64,000 bases of DNA from a bacterium (GTDB lineage: Bacteria > Myxococcota_A > Polyangia > Nannocystales > Nannocystaceae). Position numbers and translations under genes: made by a program. Positions within the stretch are counted from its first letter, which is position 1. Every line of letters begins with the position of its first letter. The notes beneath the pieces were generated by a model. That model worked only from the letters and a program-made list of their open reading frames with translations. It did not search any database and was not told the origin of the DNA. The stretch is taken from assembly GCA_024742475.1 (NCBI GenBank), contig JANSYI010000007.1, positions 1 to 64,000 of the forward strand, written 5' to 3'. Shown here in pieces: positions 49,592 to 56,610 of this stretch.

Positions 49592-50311
49592 GTGACCCGA
49601 CGGAAGCACCATCTAGACCGCGGTGTTGGATACGTCCGCACCTCGACGAGCCGACAAGACCTCAGCCCGGAGGCGCAGCGCCATGCGATCGAGGACTGGG
49701 CGGCCCGACACGGCGTCACGATCGTCGCGTGGGGCGAGGACGTGGGGGTCTCGGGGAGCGTTCACCCCCTCGAGCGTGCTGGCTTCGGGCAGGCCCTCCA
49801 CGAGATGGACCTGCACCGCGCCGGGACCCTCCTCGTGGCTCGTCTGGACCGGCTCACCCGCAGAGCCCTCGACCATGGGGTCATCGAGGCCGACTTCGCC
49901 AAGACGAATCGCAGGCTGGTCACTGCCGACGGCGTGGGCAACGGCAGCAGCGCCGAGGCCAAGCTCATCCGCTCCGTGTTGGCCGCCGTGGGTGAGTACG
50001 AGCGTCGCCTCATTGCTGCCCGCACCCGAGCTGCACTCGCAGCCAAGCGCCGCCGTCGGGAGCGGACATCGCACTTGCCCCCGCTCGGCTACCGCTTCGA
50101 CCCGATGGACCCGCAGAAGCTGGCGCCCGATTGGACCGAGCGCGCGAACATCCGACGTGCCGCGGAGCTGAAGCGGGCGGGGCACACCTGGAACGAGGTC
50201 GCCGAGGTGATGACCGCCGAGGGCCGGAAGCCGCGGGGGCGAGCGTGGACGGCGAAGCAGCTGTCGCGCTGGATGTCGCGGTGCCCCGACGGCTTCATCG
50301 CCGAGACGTAG
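49592..50311 (+). CDS. Serine recombinase (resolvase/invertase family)
   Basis: 239 aa from GTG. The catalytic domain is complete: GVGYVRTSTSRQDLSPEAQR (Ser nucleophile in TSTS), VSGSVHPLERAGF, LLVARLDRLTRRALDH, and the helix-E region AVGEYERRLIAARTRAALAA. A C-terminal winged helix-type DNA-binding domain follows (AAELKRAGHTWNEVAEVMTA). It is a second recombinase of a different family within the same element; role may be resolution, inversion or a remnant of a nested insertion. Confidence 0.9.
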   Translation: MTRRKHHLDRGVGYVRTSTSRQDLSPEAQRHAIEDWAARHGVTIVAWGEDVGVSGSVHPLERAGFGQALHEMDLHRAGTLLVARLDRLTRRALDHGVIEADFAKTNRRLVTADGVGNGSSAEAKLIRSVLAAVGEYERRLIAARTRAALAAKRRRRERTSHLPPLGYRFDPMDPQKLAPDWTERANIRRAAELKRAGHTWNEVAEVMTAEGRKPRGRAWTAKQLSRWMSRCPDGFIAET

Positions 50312-50726
50312 GGGGTCGGACACGATCGACAAGACCCCTGACGCCTGCGACACGATCGTTTCGGCCGTCCGCTGCTTGCTCGGTGCGGGGTGAGTCGCCG
50401 GCGCGTTGTGGTGGCCGCTGGGCGGCCTCTCGGGCAAGCGATCGATTCCGAACCAGATCCTTGGGGACAGGTGCTAGCTCCTTATGTCTCCACTATAAAT
50501 ACCCTAAATCATTCCACTATATCGTTGTTGACCCCGATCCGCGCGGCTACAATTGAGGCATGTACGCAAGCCACCACCCGCCGCGACCGCGTTCCTGCGA
50601 TAGTCGCGAATGGGCCGAAGAAGCCCCACAGGGGCTCGGTGGCGGTGTTCTAGGTCTGTGGCGTTGTCTCCTGGCGATTGGGGTTCGGGTGTCGCAGGCC
50701 GCCCTTTTTCTCCGCGGAGGCCAGCG
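50312..50726. other. Non-coding region with A/T-rich patch, promoter and hairpin
   Basis: 415 bp with no credible gene apart from a 31-codon frame at 50560. Bases 50478-50527 are clearly A/T-rich against the surroundings, followed by the promoter at 50525-50553. A 6-bp hairpin (AGCCCC / GGGGCT, loop ACA) sits at 50622-50636 in the leader. It may be the operator and start of the packaging operon. Confidence 0.55.
50525..50553 (+). promoter_or_regulatory. Sigma-70-like promoter of the packaging operon
   Basis: TTGTTG (50525-50530), 17-bp spacer, TACAAT (50548-50553), placed just downstream of the A/T-rich patch and pointing to the small ribbon-helix-helix gene and the terminase genes. Confidence 0.55.
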
Positions 50727-50903
50727 ATGAACCCAGACGACTACAGCCGCCGGATGCACTGGTACGCACCCTACGGCCTCGCCTCCCGCCTCGGCCGCGA
50801 GGCGCGACAGAGAGGCAAGTCGCTGTCGGCGGTCACCCGCGAGGCAGTCGAGCAGTGGCTTGCGCGACGCGAGCAGCCCGACGCCGAGGAGGCATCACCG
50901 TGA
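50727..50903 (+). CDS. Small ribbon-helix-helix-like protein
   Basis: 58 aa from ATG with GGAGG six bases upstream. The pattern YAPYGLASRLGREARQRGKSLSAVTREAVEQWL is a CopG/Arc-like ribbon-helix-helix. It is probably the regulator that opens the packaging operon. Overlaps the next ATG. Confidence 0.65.
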   Translation: MNPDDYSRRMHWYAPYGLASRLGREARQRGKSLSAVTREAVEQWLARREQPDAEEASP

Positions 50904-51163
50904 TGACCCCCGAGATTCAGGCACTCCTCGCAGGGGCCAGTTCGCGCGCAGCCGAGTTCGATGCGCTGCAGCTTCGGAAGCGCAGCAACCCTGAGCTGGA
51001 AGCCCTGCGCGACGAGCTGTTCCGGCAGTTCGTGGCCGAGGGCTTCCCTGGACGGCCGAGTCCGTTGGTGCACCAGATCGCCGCCGTCGTCGCCGAACTG
51101 CACGCGCGTGAGCTGGAGTACCGTCGCGCCCGAGGCCTTCGAGACCCGGAAGCGGTGCAGTAG
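50903..51163 (+). CDS. Small helical island protein
   Basis: 86 aa; ATG overlapping the previous stop (GTG one codon earlier also possible), GAGGAGG upstream. A helical protein with an Arg/Glu-rich C-terminus (LHARELEYRRARGLRDPE). Coupled to the terminase small-subunit candidate, whose GTG overlaps its TAG. Not recognised. Confidence 0.55.
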   Translation: MTPEIQALLAGASSRAAEFDALQLRKRSNPELEALRDELFRQFVAEGFPGRPSPLVHQIAAVVAELHARELEYRRARGLRDPEAVQ

Positions 51164-51948
51164 TGGCCGCCGCCAAGCTCGTTCCCCGGTATCGGCACTG
51201 GGCCGACCTTCACCTGCAGGGCCGCGACCAGGCACAGATCGCAGAGGTCGCCGGCGTCAATGCCAGCACCGTCTCCCGCGCCCTTCGTCGCCCCGAGGTT
51301 CGGGGATACATCGAGCGGCAGCGGGCGAAGAAGAACAAGTCCACCACTCTCCCAACGCAGCACCAGCGACTGGAGTCTATCGACCTGCAGCTTGAGGCGA
51401 AGCGCGCCGCACTGTCCGCGTGGGCCGCCCTTCGCAAGCGCCAGCAGGCTGGAGATGACGTCAGTGTCTCCGACCTTGTCCGCACCGCGGAGGCGTTGCG
51501 GAAGTTCGCGGAGTCGGACTCCTCTGCCACCTCGCCTGGCGCCGTCGCGGCCGCTCTCGCCGACAAGAAGACGCTCGCGGCGGTTGTCGAAGCGCTGGAC
51601 CCGGCGGAGTCGCAACGCGTCTGGGAGGTCCTAGCGGGGCGCGTGGTGCGAGACCTCGGTCTCGAAGACGCTGACACCCGCGCCGGCTTCCAGCACGTCG
51701 AGCGCGTGCTCGTCCCCGAGGTGGCCGGCGCGTGGTGCCACCGCTGGCGGCCGGTCATCGCATTGATGAAGCGCGACGCCGCGCGGCTGGAGGCGTGGCA
51801 CGCCCATCTGGCGGTTGCTCAGCAGCACGGTGACGAGCCCGACGTGGAGTCCGTCGACGCGGTGTACGGCGACGTGACGCCCATCGACGAGTTGATCTCG
51901 ATGGCCACGGCCATCACCGCCAAGGAGGAGGCTGACAATGCCGCGTAA
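51163..51948 (+). CDS. Terminase small-subunit-like HTH protein
   Basis: 261 aa from GTG. N-terminal helix-turn-helix (ADLHLQGRDQAQIAEVAGVN, then ASTVSRALRRPEVRGYI) of the kind found in phage terminase small subunits; a helical centre (LQLEAKRAALSAWAALRKRQ) may oligomerise. Upstream of a terminase large subunit by four small genes, as in many phages. The role is inferred from position and fold. Confidence 0.65.
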   Translation: MAAAKLVPRYRHWADLHLQGRDQAQIAEVAGVNASTVSRALRRPEVRGYIERQRAKKNKSTTLPTQHQRLESIDLQLEAKRAALSAWAALRKRQQAGDDVSVSDLVRTAEALRKFAESDSSATSPGAVAAALADKKTLAAVVEALDPAESQRVWEVLAGRVVRDLGLEDADTRAGFQHVERVLVPEVAGAWCHRWRPVIALMKRDAARLEAWHAHLAVAQQHGDEPDVESVDAVYGDVTPIDELISMATAITAKEEADNAA

Positions 51949-52225
51949 CTTGCCCACCTGGTGCTCGCCCGAGATGCTGCAGGGCCTACCTCTCGACAGC
52001 GCAACGCAGCTCGGGAAGGAGCTGCGGGCTGGGACGGCCAAGCTGTCGCCCGCCGCCCTGCGCGAGTTGGCCTCACGGTTCCCTCGGGAGTCTGGATTGG
52101 CCGCGCAGGACCGCGAGACCCGCCTTGCGGAACTCGACCAAGCCGAGGCCGAGCTTGCTCGCGCCCAACGAGAACTCGACCTGAAGCGTGCCGCGCTGCT
52201 GTCCGACCAGGAGAATGACCAATGA
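51938..52225 (+). CDS. Small coiled-coil island protein
   Basis: 95 aa, overlapping the preceding gene by 11 bp. The second half is a continuous heptad-like helix (LAELDQAEAELARAQRELDL). It overlaps the next ATG. No family recognised; perhaps a packaging accessory. Confidence 0.55.
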   Translation: MPRNLPTWCSPEMLQGLPLDSATQLGKELRAGTAKLSPAALRELASRFPRESGLAAQDRETRLAELDQAEAELARAQRELDLKRAALLSDQENDQ

Positions 52226-52554
52226 GCCACGATCATCAAGACCCTCACGTGAAGGCTCGTGCTGCGCGAGCAGACCGTCTCGCGATGCTCGAAGACGCCG
52301 AGTCCGAAGCCGTGCGCGAGCTGGAGCGCATTCGCAGCGCCAAGGCTGCCGTCCAGACCGAGCGCGACGCGGAGAACGAACTACGCGCTGAGGCTGCGGC
52401 GATGGCCGAGCGCCAGGGCATTTCCCAAGACCGTGCTCTCCGCCGCCTTCGCGACGAAGACCGCGCTGGCGGCCGTGGCGATGGCCCGGTCGACGTCAGC
52501 AAGATGTCGCGGGCTGCCTACCTCGAGCACCGCGGGAAGGTGCACGGATTCTAG
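52222..52554 (+). CDS. Charged coiled-coil island protein
   Basis: 110 aa. Arg/Glu/Ala-rich helix over most of its length (AVRELERIRSAKAAVQTERD) and a short basic C-terminus (MSRAAYLEHRGKVHGF). Directly abuts the following gene. Not recognised. Confidence 0.55.
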   Translation: MSHDHQDPHVKARAARADRLAMLEDAESEAVRELERIRSAKAAVQTERDAENELRAEAAAMAERQGISQDRALRRLRDEDRAGGRGDGPVDVSKMSRAAYLEHRGKVHGF

Positions 52555-52872
52555 ATGGCCGACCGCAAGAAGATCGCGAAGGCCATCGACGCCCAGAACG
52601 CCGACTTCCTGCGCTCGCTGACCGAGACGCGGTTGATCCAGCAGCTGGATCAGTTCATCGCCGATGGCGATGCTCGTGGGCTTCGTGTCGTCGCGAGCGA
52701 CCTGCGCAATCAGCTGGGCCGCCACAGCAGCACCCGCGACGAAGACCAGCGCGGCCTCCTCGGGCTCGCACGCCAGCTTGCCCTGAAGGGCGCCGCGACC
52801 ACCAGTCTCGGGCTCCAACTGCGCGAGAACTGCCTTGATTTGCTCGCCCGCCACCCGCGGCTTCGCCGCTGA
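52555..52872 (+). CDS. Small helical island protein
   Basis: 105 aa, start ATG immediately after the previous stop. Helical, with no motif I can assign (AIDAQNADFLRSLTETRLIQ at the front). Part of the coupled block leading to the terminase. Confidence 0.5.
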   Translation: MADRKKIAKAIDAQNADFLRSLTETRLIQQLDQFIADGDARGLRVVASDLRNQLGRHSSTRDEDQRGLLGLARQLALKGAATTSLGLQLRENCLDLLARHPRLRR

Positions 52873-52881
52873 AAGACCGTT

Positions 52882-53061
52882 ATGCCCAAGTCCAACCCCA
52901 CCCCTGGAAGCCGCACCTCCACCGGCGAGAAGCCGCCGGTTCCCGTCACCCCGAAGCCCGGCCACAGCCAGATCCGCCCGACGCGCTTGCAGCCCGAGGA
53001 CGGAGTGCCTGCGCCCAAGCACGACCGCAGCAGCTTCAAGCCCGCGAAGTCCTCGGAGTAG
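52882..53061 (+). CDS. 59-residue Pro/Lys-rich small protein before terminase
   Basis: ATG at MPKSNPTPGSRTSTGEKPPV, ending KPAKSSE. It fills the gap between the preceding small gene (10 bp away) and the terminase gene (GTG nine bases after its stop). Composition (Pro, Lys, Ser) suggests a disordered, basic protein. Kept because the phase, spacing and codon use match its neighbours; function unknown. Confidence 0.5.
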   Translation: MPKSNPTPGSRTSTGEKPPVPVTPKPGHSQIRPTRLQPEDGVPAPKHDRSSFKPAKSSE

Positions 53062-53070
53062 GCCCTCACC

Positions 53071-54564
53071 GTGACCCCGCTGGCCCTCGCTGCACGCAAC
53101 GCCATTGAGCAGGCACGCGCCTGCCCGAAGGCTTTCGTGCGCCTGCTGGGGTTCAGTTGCGAGGGGTTCCACGCCGAACTCCAGGACCTCTGGACCGAGC
53201 ACGACCGCAGCGTCGTCTACGCGAGCGTTTCGGCGGGCAAGTCGGTGCAAGGCGCCTTGCGGCTGCTGTGGGACCTCGGCCGCAACCCCAACGCCACGAT
53301 CGCCTTCATCAGCGCGACCGAGCGCTTGGGTAACAACGTCGCGTCGACACTGCGCACGTACATCAAGGACGACCTCCGCGTGCGGCGGGTGTTCCCGCAC
53401 CTCCGCATGAGCACGTCCCAGGCCCTCGACACCATCGACAGCTTCCGGGTCGAGCGCACCGACCGTGGCCCCGATCCGACGTTCAAGGTCTTCGGCGTCG
53501 GCGCAGGTGAGATCCAGGGCGCACGGCTCACCCACGTCATCGCGGACGACATAGCGACGTTTGCCAACTCGCTGACGGAGACCTCCAGGAGGAAGATCAT
53601 CAGCTGGTTCCAGTCGGCGGTCCTCACCCGTGCGGCCGTGGAAGGCCTGCAGGTGCGCGTGCTCTCGAACCCACACCACCAGGACGCGCTGCCCGAGGTC
53701 TTCGGCAAGATGCCCGGCTGGGCCCTGCTTCGCCGCGGCGCCGAAGATGGTGGCCGCATGCTCGTCCCCGAGCTGATGTCCAAGACCCAGCTGGCCCGCA
53801 AGCGGGCCGAGCTGGGCCCCTTCGCTTCGGCCATGGTGGACGCGCAGACGCCCCGGGCCGGCGCCTCCATGTTCACCGACGAAGGGATCGAGCGCTCGCT
53901 CCGTGCGGGTGATGGCCTGTCTCTGGTGACATCGTTCCCGCCTGGCGCCGCTCAGGTCTACTCGGGCGTCGACATCGGCGGGGGCGTGGGCCGAGACCGC
54001 TCCGCGATCACCACCATCGCCATCTTGGCGGACGGTGCCCGCCGCGTCCTCGACGTGCGCAGTGGTGACTGGAGCGGCACCGTGCTGGTGGAGCAGATGC
54101 GAGCCGTTCACCGGGCCTTCGGTGGCGTGATGGGCGTGGAGAGCAACGCGGTGCAGGGCCTGCTGGCAGACCTCGCCAGCGACGTGCCCACCCAGAAGAT
54201 CGTCACCGATGCCCACCTCAAGCGCTTCGGCATGATGGCCTTCGCCCACGAAGTGGAGAGCGGCCAGTGGCTCATGCCGAGCCACGGCGGCGAGCCCGCG
54301 CACGCGCAGGTGGCCGAGCTGATCGCCGGGATGAAGGCCTACAGCCCCACGTCCCACGCGTCCGATGTGCTGATGAGCGCCTTGATCGCCCGCGAAGTGG
54401 CAGCCCGGGCATTCGACGTCCTCGCCGACTACGAAGGCGCCGAGCAGGCGGCCGACGACTTGCTCGCGCAGTACGGCGTCTACGGTGACCCCGCCGAACG
54501 TCGCTGCAACCGCGGTGAGGTCGGTTTCCACGCGGTCAACGTCGACGCCTTGAGGGGGTGGTGA
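53071..54564 (+). CDS. Phage terminase large-subunit-like protein
   Basis: 497 aa from GTG. The ATPase part has a divergent Walker A (YASVSAGKSVQGALRLLW), an ATERLGNN motif and Walker B THVIADDI. The nuclease part has the RNase-H-like strand VYSGVDIGGGVGRDRSAITT, then MGVESNAVQ and a late HASDVLMSALIARE with Asp. This is the architecture of packaging motors that cut and translocate DNA into procapsids. No portal or capsid gene is adjacent. Confidence 0.85.
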   Translation: MTPLALAARNAIEQARACPKAFVRLLGFSCEGFHAELQDLWTEHDRSVVYASVSAGKSVQGALRLLWDLGRNPNATIAFISATERLGNNVASTLRTYIKDDLRVRRVFPHLRMSTSQALDTIDSFRVERTDRGPDPTFKVFGVGAGEIQGARLTHVIADDIATFANSLTETSRRKIISWFQSAVLTRAAVEGLQVRVLSNPHHQDALPEVFGKMPGWALLRRGAEDGGRMLVPELMSKTQLARKRAELGPFASAMVDAQTPRAGASMFTDEGIERSLRAGDGLSLVTSFPPGAAQVYSGVDIGGGVGRDRSAITTIAILADGARRVLDVRSGDWSGTVLVEQMRAVHRAFGGVMGVESNAVQGLLADLASDVPTQKIVTDAHLKRFGMMAFAHEVESGQWLMPSHGGEPAHAQVAELIAGMKAYSPTSHASDVLMSALIAREVAARAFDVLADYEGAEQAADDLLAQYGVYGDPAERRCNRGEVGFHAVNVDALRGW

Positions 54565-54566
54565 GC

Positions 54567-54815
54567 ATGTACTCGGCTGGCCTCCTCCACTGCGGCCGCT
54601 GCATGCGGACCACAGAATTCTACGTCGAAGCGATGGCTCGCCCCGGGTTGTATCCGGACGCGTTCTGCTGCGCCTGCGACTTCTGCTACGCCGAGGGCGT
54701 CGTCCCCGACGAACGCCGCGCCCAGGCGATCGAGGACCTGCGGCGCGAGCAGATCGAGCACTCCGACGTCTCGGTGAAGCTGCGCCTCCTCAGTCGCAGT
54801 CGACGTGGGCTGTGA
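54567..54815 (+). CDS. Small Cys-rich (zinc-ribbon-like) protein
   Basis: 82 aa from ATG, with GAGGGG upstream. HCGRCMR and FCCACDFCYAE give CxxC pairs as in a zinc ribbon. The C-terminal half is a charged helix. It follows the terminase by 2 bp and overlaps the convergent lipoprotein gene by 26 bp. Not recognised. Confidence 0.6.
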   Translation: MYSAGLLHCGRCMRTTEFYVEAMARPGLYPDAFCCACDFCYAEGVVPDERRAQAIEDLRREQIEHSDVSVKLRLLSRSRRGL

Positions 54816-55377
54816 ACGCGGACATTGAACGGCTGTCCGCGCGGGTCGTGTTGCGTCGCTGAGTTTCCTCCCAGGCCTGCACCACCGCGGCTTCCAGAGT
54901 CTCGCCATGCTCACGCCAGTAGGCGACGCGCCCTTCGAAGTACTCCGCCTCGCCCACGGCCTGCATCTCCGCTTTCCGGGCCTCGAATGCCACCTCCGCG
55001 TCCCTCGCGACCTCCGCCTGGAGCTCGGCTCTCGCCTTGCGATACTCGACACACTGCGGTGACTGCGACACCGGCTTCTGATCGGGATTTCGCCCCTGCG
55101 ACAGAGCCTGCTGGCGCCGAAGTTGCTCCGCTTCGTGTTCCTCCTGCTGCTCCGGGGTCATGGTGCACTCGGCATCGACGCCGGGTTCGCACGCAGGCAG
55201 AGCCGCGTTGATGGCCGCCATCTCCTCGCTGCGGCAAGCGTCGATCAGCCTCTGGTTCTGGGCCCGCGTGTGTAGTCCCTGGTTGGCCGACGCACACGGA
55301 TTGGCCAGCTCAGACGCAGTCACACACGCCGCGAGGCTTGCGAATAGCAGCAAGACGGTGGGCAGCAGGTGCTTCAT
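54790..55377 (-). CDS. Lipoprotein with coiled-coil, unknown function
   Basis: 195 aa from ATG at MKHLLPTVLLLFASLAAC, a clear signal and lipobox. The mature protein is Glu/Gln/Arg-rich and helical (EQQEEHEAEQLRRQQALSQG, then ARAELQAEVARDAEVAFEAR), with several cysteines near the N-terminus. Only clear minus-strand gene in the island, so it is probably cargo expressed in the host envelope. No family recognised. Confidence 0.65.
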   Translation of the reverse strand: MKHLLPTVLLLFASLAACVTASELANPCASANQGLHTRAQNQRLIDACRSEEMAAINAALPACEPGVDAECTMTPEQQEEHEAEQLRRQQALSQGRNPDQKPVSQSPQCVEYRKARAELQAEVARDAEVAFEARKAEMQAVGEAEYFEGRVAYWREHGETLEAAVVQAWEETQRRNTTRADSRSMSAFTAHVDCD

Positions 55378-55478
55378 CGGCGACAAGCATTGCGGCACGT
55401 GTGCCGTGGTCGCAAGGGCGCCAGCCGCAGACGCTGCGAGCGTGGCCGAGGACGACACCGAACCTGCGCGCGAAGGTT

Positions 55479-55786
55479 ATGCGCCGTCGCAGGGAGCGGG
55501 AGACGGATCCTGGGTACCAGAAGTTCCTTGCCGTGCTGGCCGAGAGCGTGCGTGAGGCGCGAGAGGCCCACGGGCTGTCTCAAGAGGCCTTGGCGGAGAA
55601 GGCAGGGGTCGACATGCAGACCGTGCAGCGGCTCGAAGCATGCAGCTCCGGGCGACGGCGCAGACCCTCTACTTCATCGCGCAGGCCTTTCGCGTCGAGC
55701 CGGCGGAGCTACTTCGCGCCGGCCCGGCGACCTGGGGCCAGAGGCCGCACTGCGCGTTAGCCCCGACTGATAGAACGGGGCTGTGA
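55479..55786 (+). pseudogene. XRE-family regulator, frameshifted
   Basis: The frame from ATG 55479 encodes a clean helix-turn-helix (VREAREAHGLSQEALAEKAGV, DMQTVQRLEA). After RLEA (about 55637) the family-like C-terminus ATAQTLYFIAQAFRVEPAELL is found in the -1 frame, ending at TGA 55784-55786. The original frame runs instead into Arg/Ser junk to 55760. So a single-base indel near 55637-55650 breaks the gene, or the sequence has an error. The restored frame would overlap the next GTG exactly, supporting recent coupling. Confidence 0.7.
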
Positions 55787-56307
55787 CGGCGAGAGACGAA
55801 CTCATCTACGGGAGTCCCGTGCTTGCAACGTTCCTGGCACGCTGGGAGGCGGCCGCGTCTGCGTGTGCGCGCTTCGAGTTCGGCATCCGAATCCAGGTCG
55901 GCGTGGCGCACCCACGAGAAAGCGTCCGGGGGAACCTGTCATCGCTGATTCCTCTGACGAGTTGTACCGAGCCCGAGCAGGCTCGCCTGACGCTGTGCAC
56001 TCGCGCGAGGAACAAGCTCCTTCACTGCGAACTCGACAAGCTCTTGGAGGTCCTCCAGGAGGCGGACCCAACGTTCACGCCCCCGCGGCTCACCAAGAGG
56101 GTCGCCATCGGTGACGGCAAGATTGGCGACGCGCTCACCTCGGATCCGGTTGACGTGCAGGATACGGTTTCGCGTGATGAGGGGTTCTTCGGCTGGCTAC
56201 TCGAGGCGGCTCAGACGGGCATGTTCGAACGCACCGTCGAGCTTCTCGATGAGGGGCTGTCGATCGCCAATGCTCGTCACACGGCGGCGCAGTCACCCGC
56301 ACCCTAA
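55783..56307 (+). CDS. HEPN-motif candidate, partner of XRE regulator
   Basis: 174 aa from GTG coupled to the regulator's restored stop (GTGA). The helical centre contains ARLTLCTRARNKLLHCELDK, an R-N-K-L-L-H stretch that fits the R-x4-H active motif of HEPN ribonucleases. The rest is unassigned. With an XRE gene in front, a toxin-antitoxin or defence pair is plausible; no proof from the sequence. Confidence 0.55.
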   Translation: MTARDELIYGSPVLATFLARWEAAASACARFEFGIRIQVGVAHPRESVRGNLSSLIPLTSCTEPEQARLTLCTRARNKLLHCELDKLLEVLQEADPTFTPPRLTKRVAIGDGKIGDALTSDPVDVQDTVSRDEGFFGWLLEAAQTGMFERTVELLDEGLSIANARHTAAQSPAP

Positions 56308-56430
56308 ATGGGGTCGCGGTTGATGCGCATCGCCCCGAGAATCTTCGGCGCGTCCGTCTGAGATCTGCCGCGACGGCGCGCCCCGAAATGACGAGCGCCC
56401 ACCGGTGTCGAGAACACTCAGCGGGCGCCG

Positions 56431-56451
56431 AAGGGTGCGCCAAGGGTGCGC
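56431..56451 (+). promoter_or_regulatory. Pair of arm-type integrase sites, right end
   Basis: AAGGGTGCGC at 56431-56440 and again at 56442-56451, 11 bp apart and 22 bp from the attR core. Mirrors the pair at 41425/41436. Confidence 0.6.
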
Positions 56452-56472
56452 ACAGATAAGAAGCTAAGATTT

Positions 56473-56548
56473 TGGAGCCGTTGAGCGGACTTGAACCGCT
56501 GACCTGCTGATTACGAATCAGCTGCTCTACCAGCTGAGCTACAACGGC
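56473..56548 (-). tRNA. tRNA-Thr (anticodon CGT)
   Basis: 76 nt including CCA, read on the minus strand: acceptor GCCGTTG/CAACGGC, D-arm GCTC...GAGC, anticodon arm GCTGA-TTCGTAA-TCAGC (anticodon CGT, ACG codons), variable loop, T-arm AGCGG-TTCAAGT-CCGCT, discriminator T and CCA. All stems pair. It is the integration target, and the island keeps it functional by restoring its 3' half. Its own terminator has been displaced. Confidence 0.96.
56474..56518. other. attR core inside tRNA-Thr
   Basis: The 45-bp segment identical to attL (41274-41318). It covers the tRNA from the anticodon loop to its 3' end, so recombination can occur anywhere in it without harming the tRNA. Confidence 0.92.
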
Positions 56549-56559
56549 GGGTGGCGAGC

Positions 56560-56588
56560 GTTCTACGACCGACGTTGCAGCGCGTCAA
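56560..56588 (-). promoter_or_regulatory. Promoter of tRNA-Thr
   Basis: On the minus strand TTGACG (56588-56583), 17-bp spacer, TAGAAC (56565-56560), with the tRNA's first base 12 nt further on. A good sigma-70 promoter for a lone tRNA. Confidence 0.75.
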
Positions 56589-56610
56589 GCCAGAAGTCGG
56601 GAGAATCGCC

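Larger units (their letters stand above)
41274..56518. mobile_element. 15.2-kb integrative element in tRNA-Thr(CGT), phage-satellite-like
   Basis: Bounded by a 45-bp perfect direct repeat (41274-41318 and 56474-56518) that equals the 3' half of tRNA-Thr including the anticodon. A tyrosine integrase lies next to the left end. Inside are an AlpA-like regulator, a serine recombinase, terminase subunit candidates, several small unknown genes and defence-type genes. No portal, capsid, tail, lysis or conjugation genes were found. Gene density is high and most genes point right. Confidence 0.9.

Noticed and set aside
54825..55211. Plus-strand Pro/Arg-rich open frame
   Set aside because: Shadow of the minus-strand lipoprotein with signal peptide and coiled coil.
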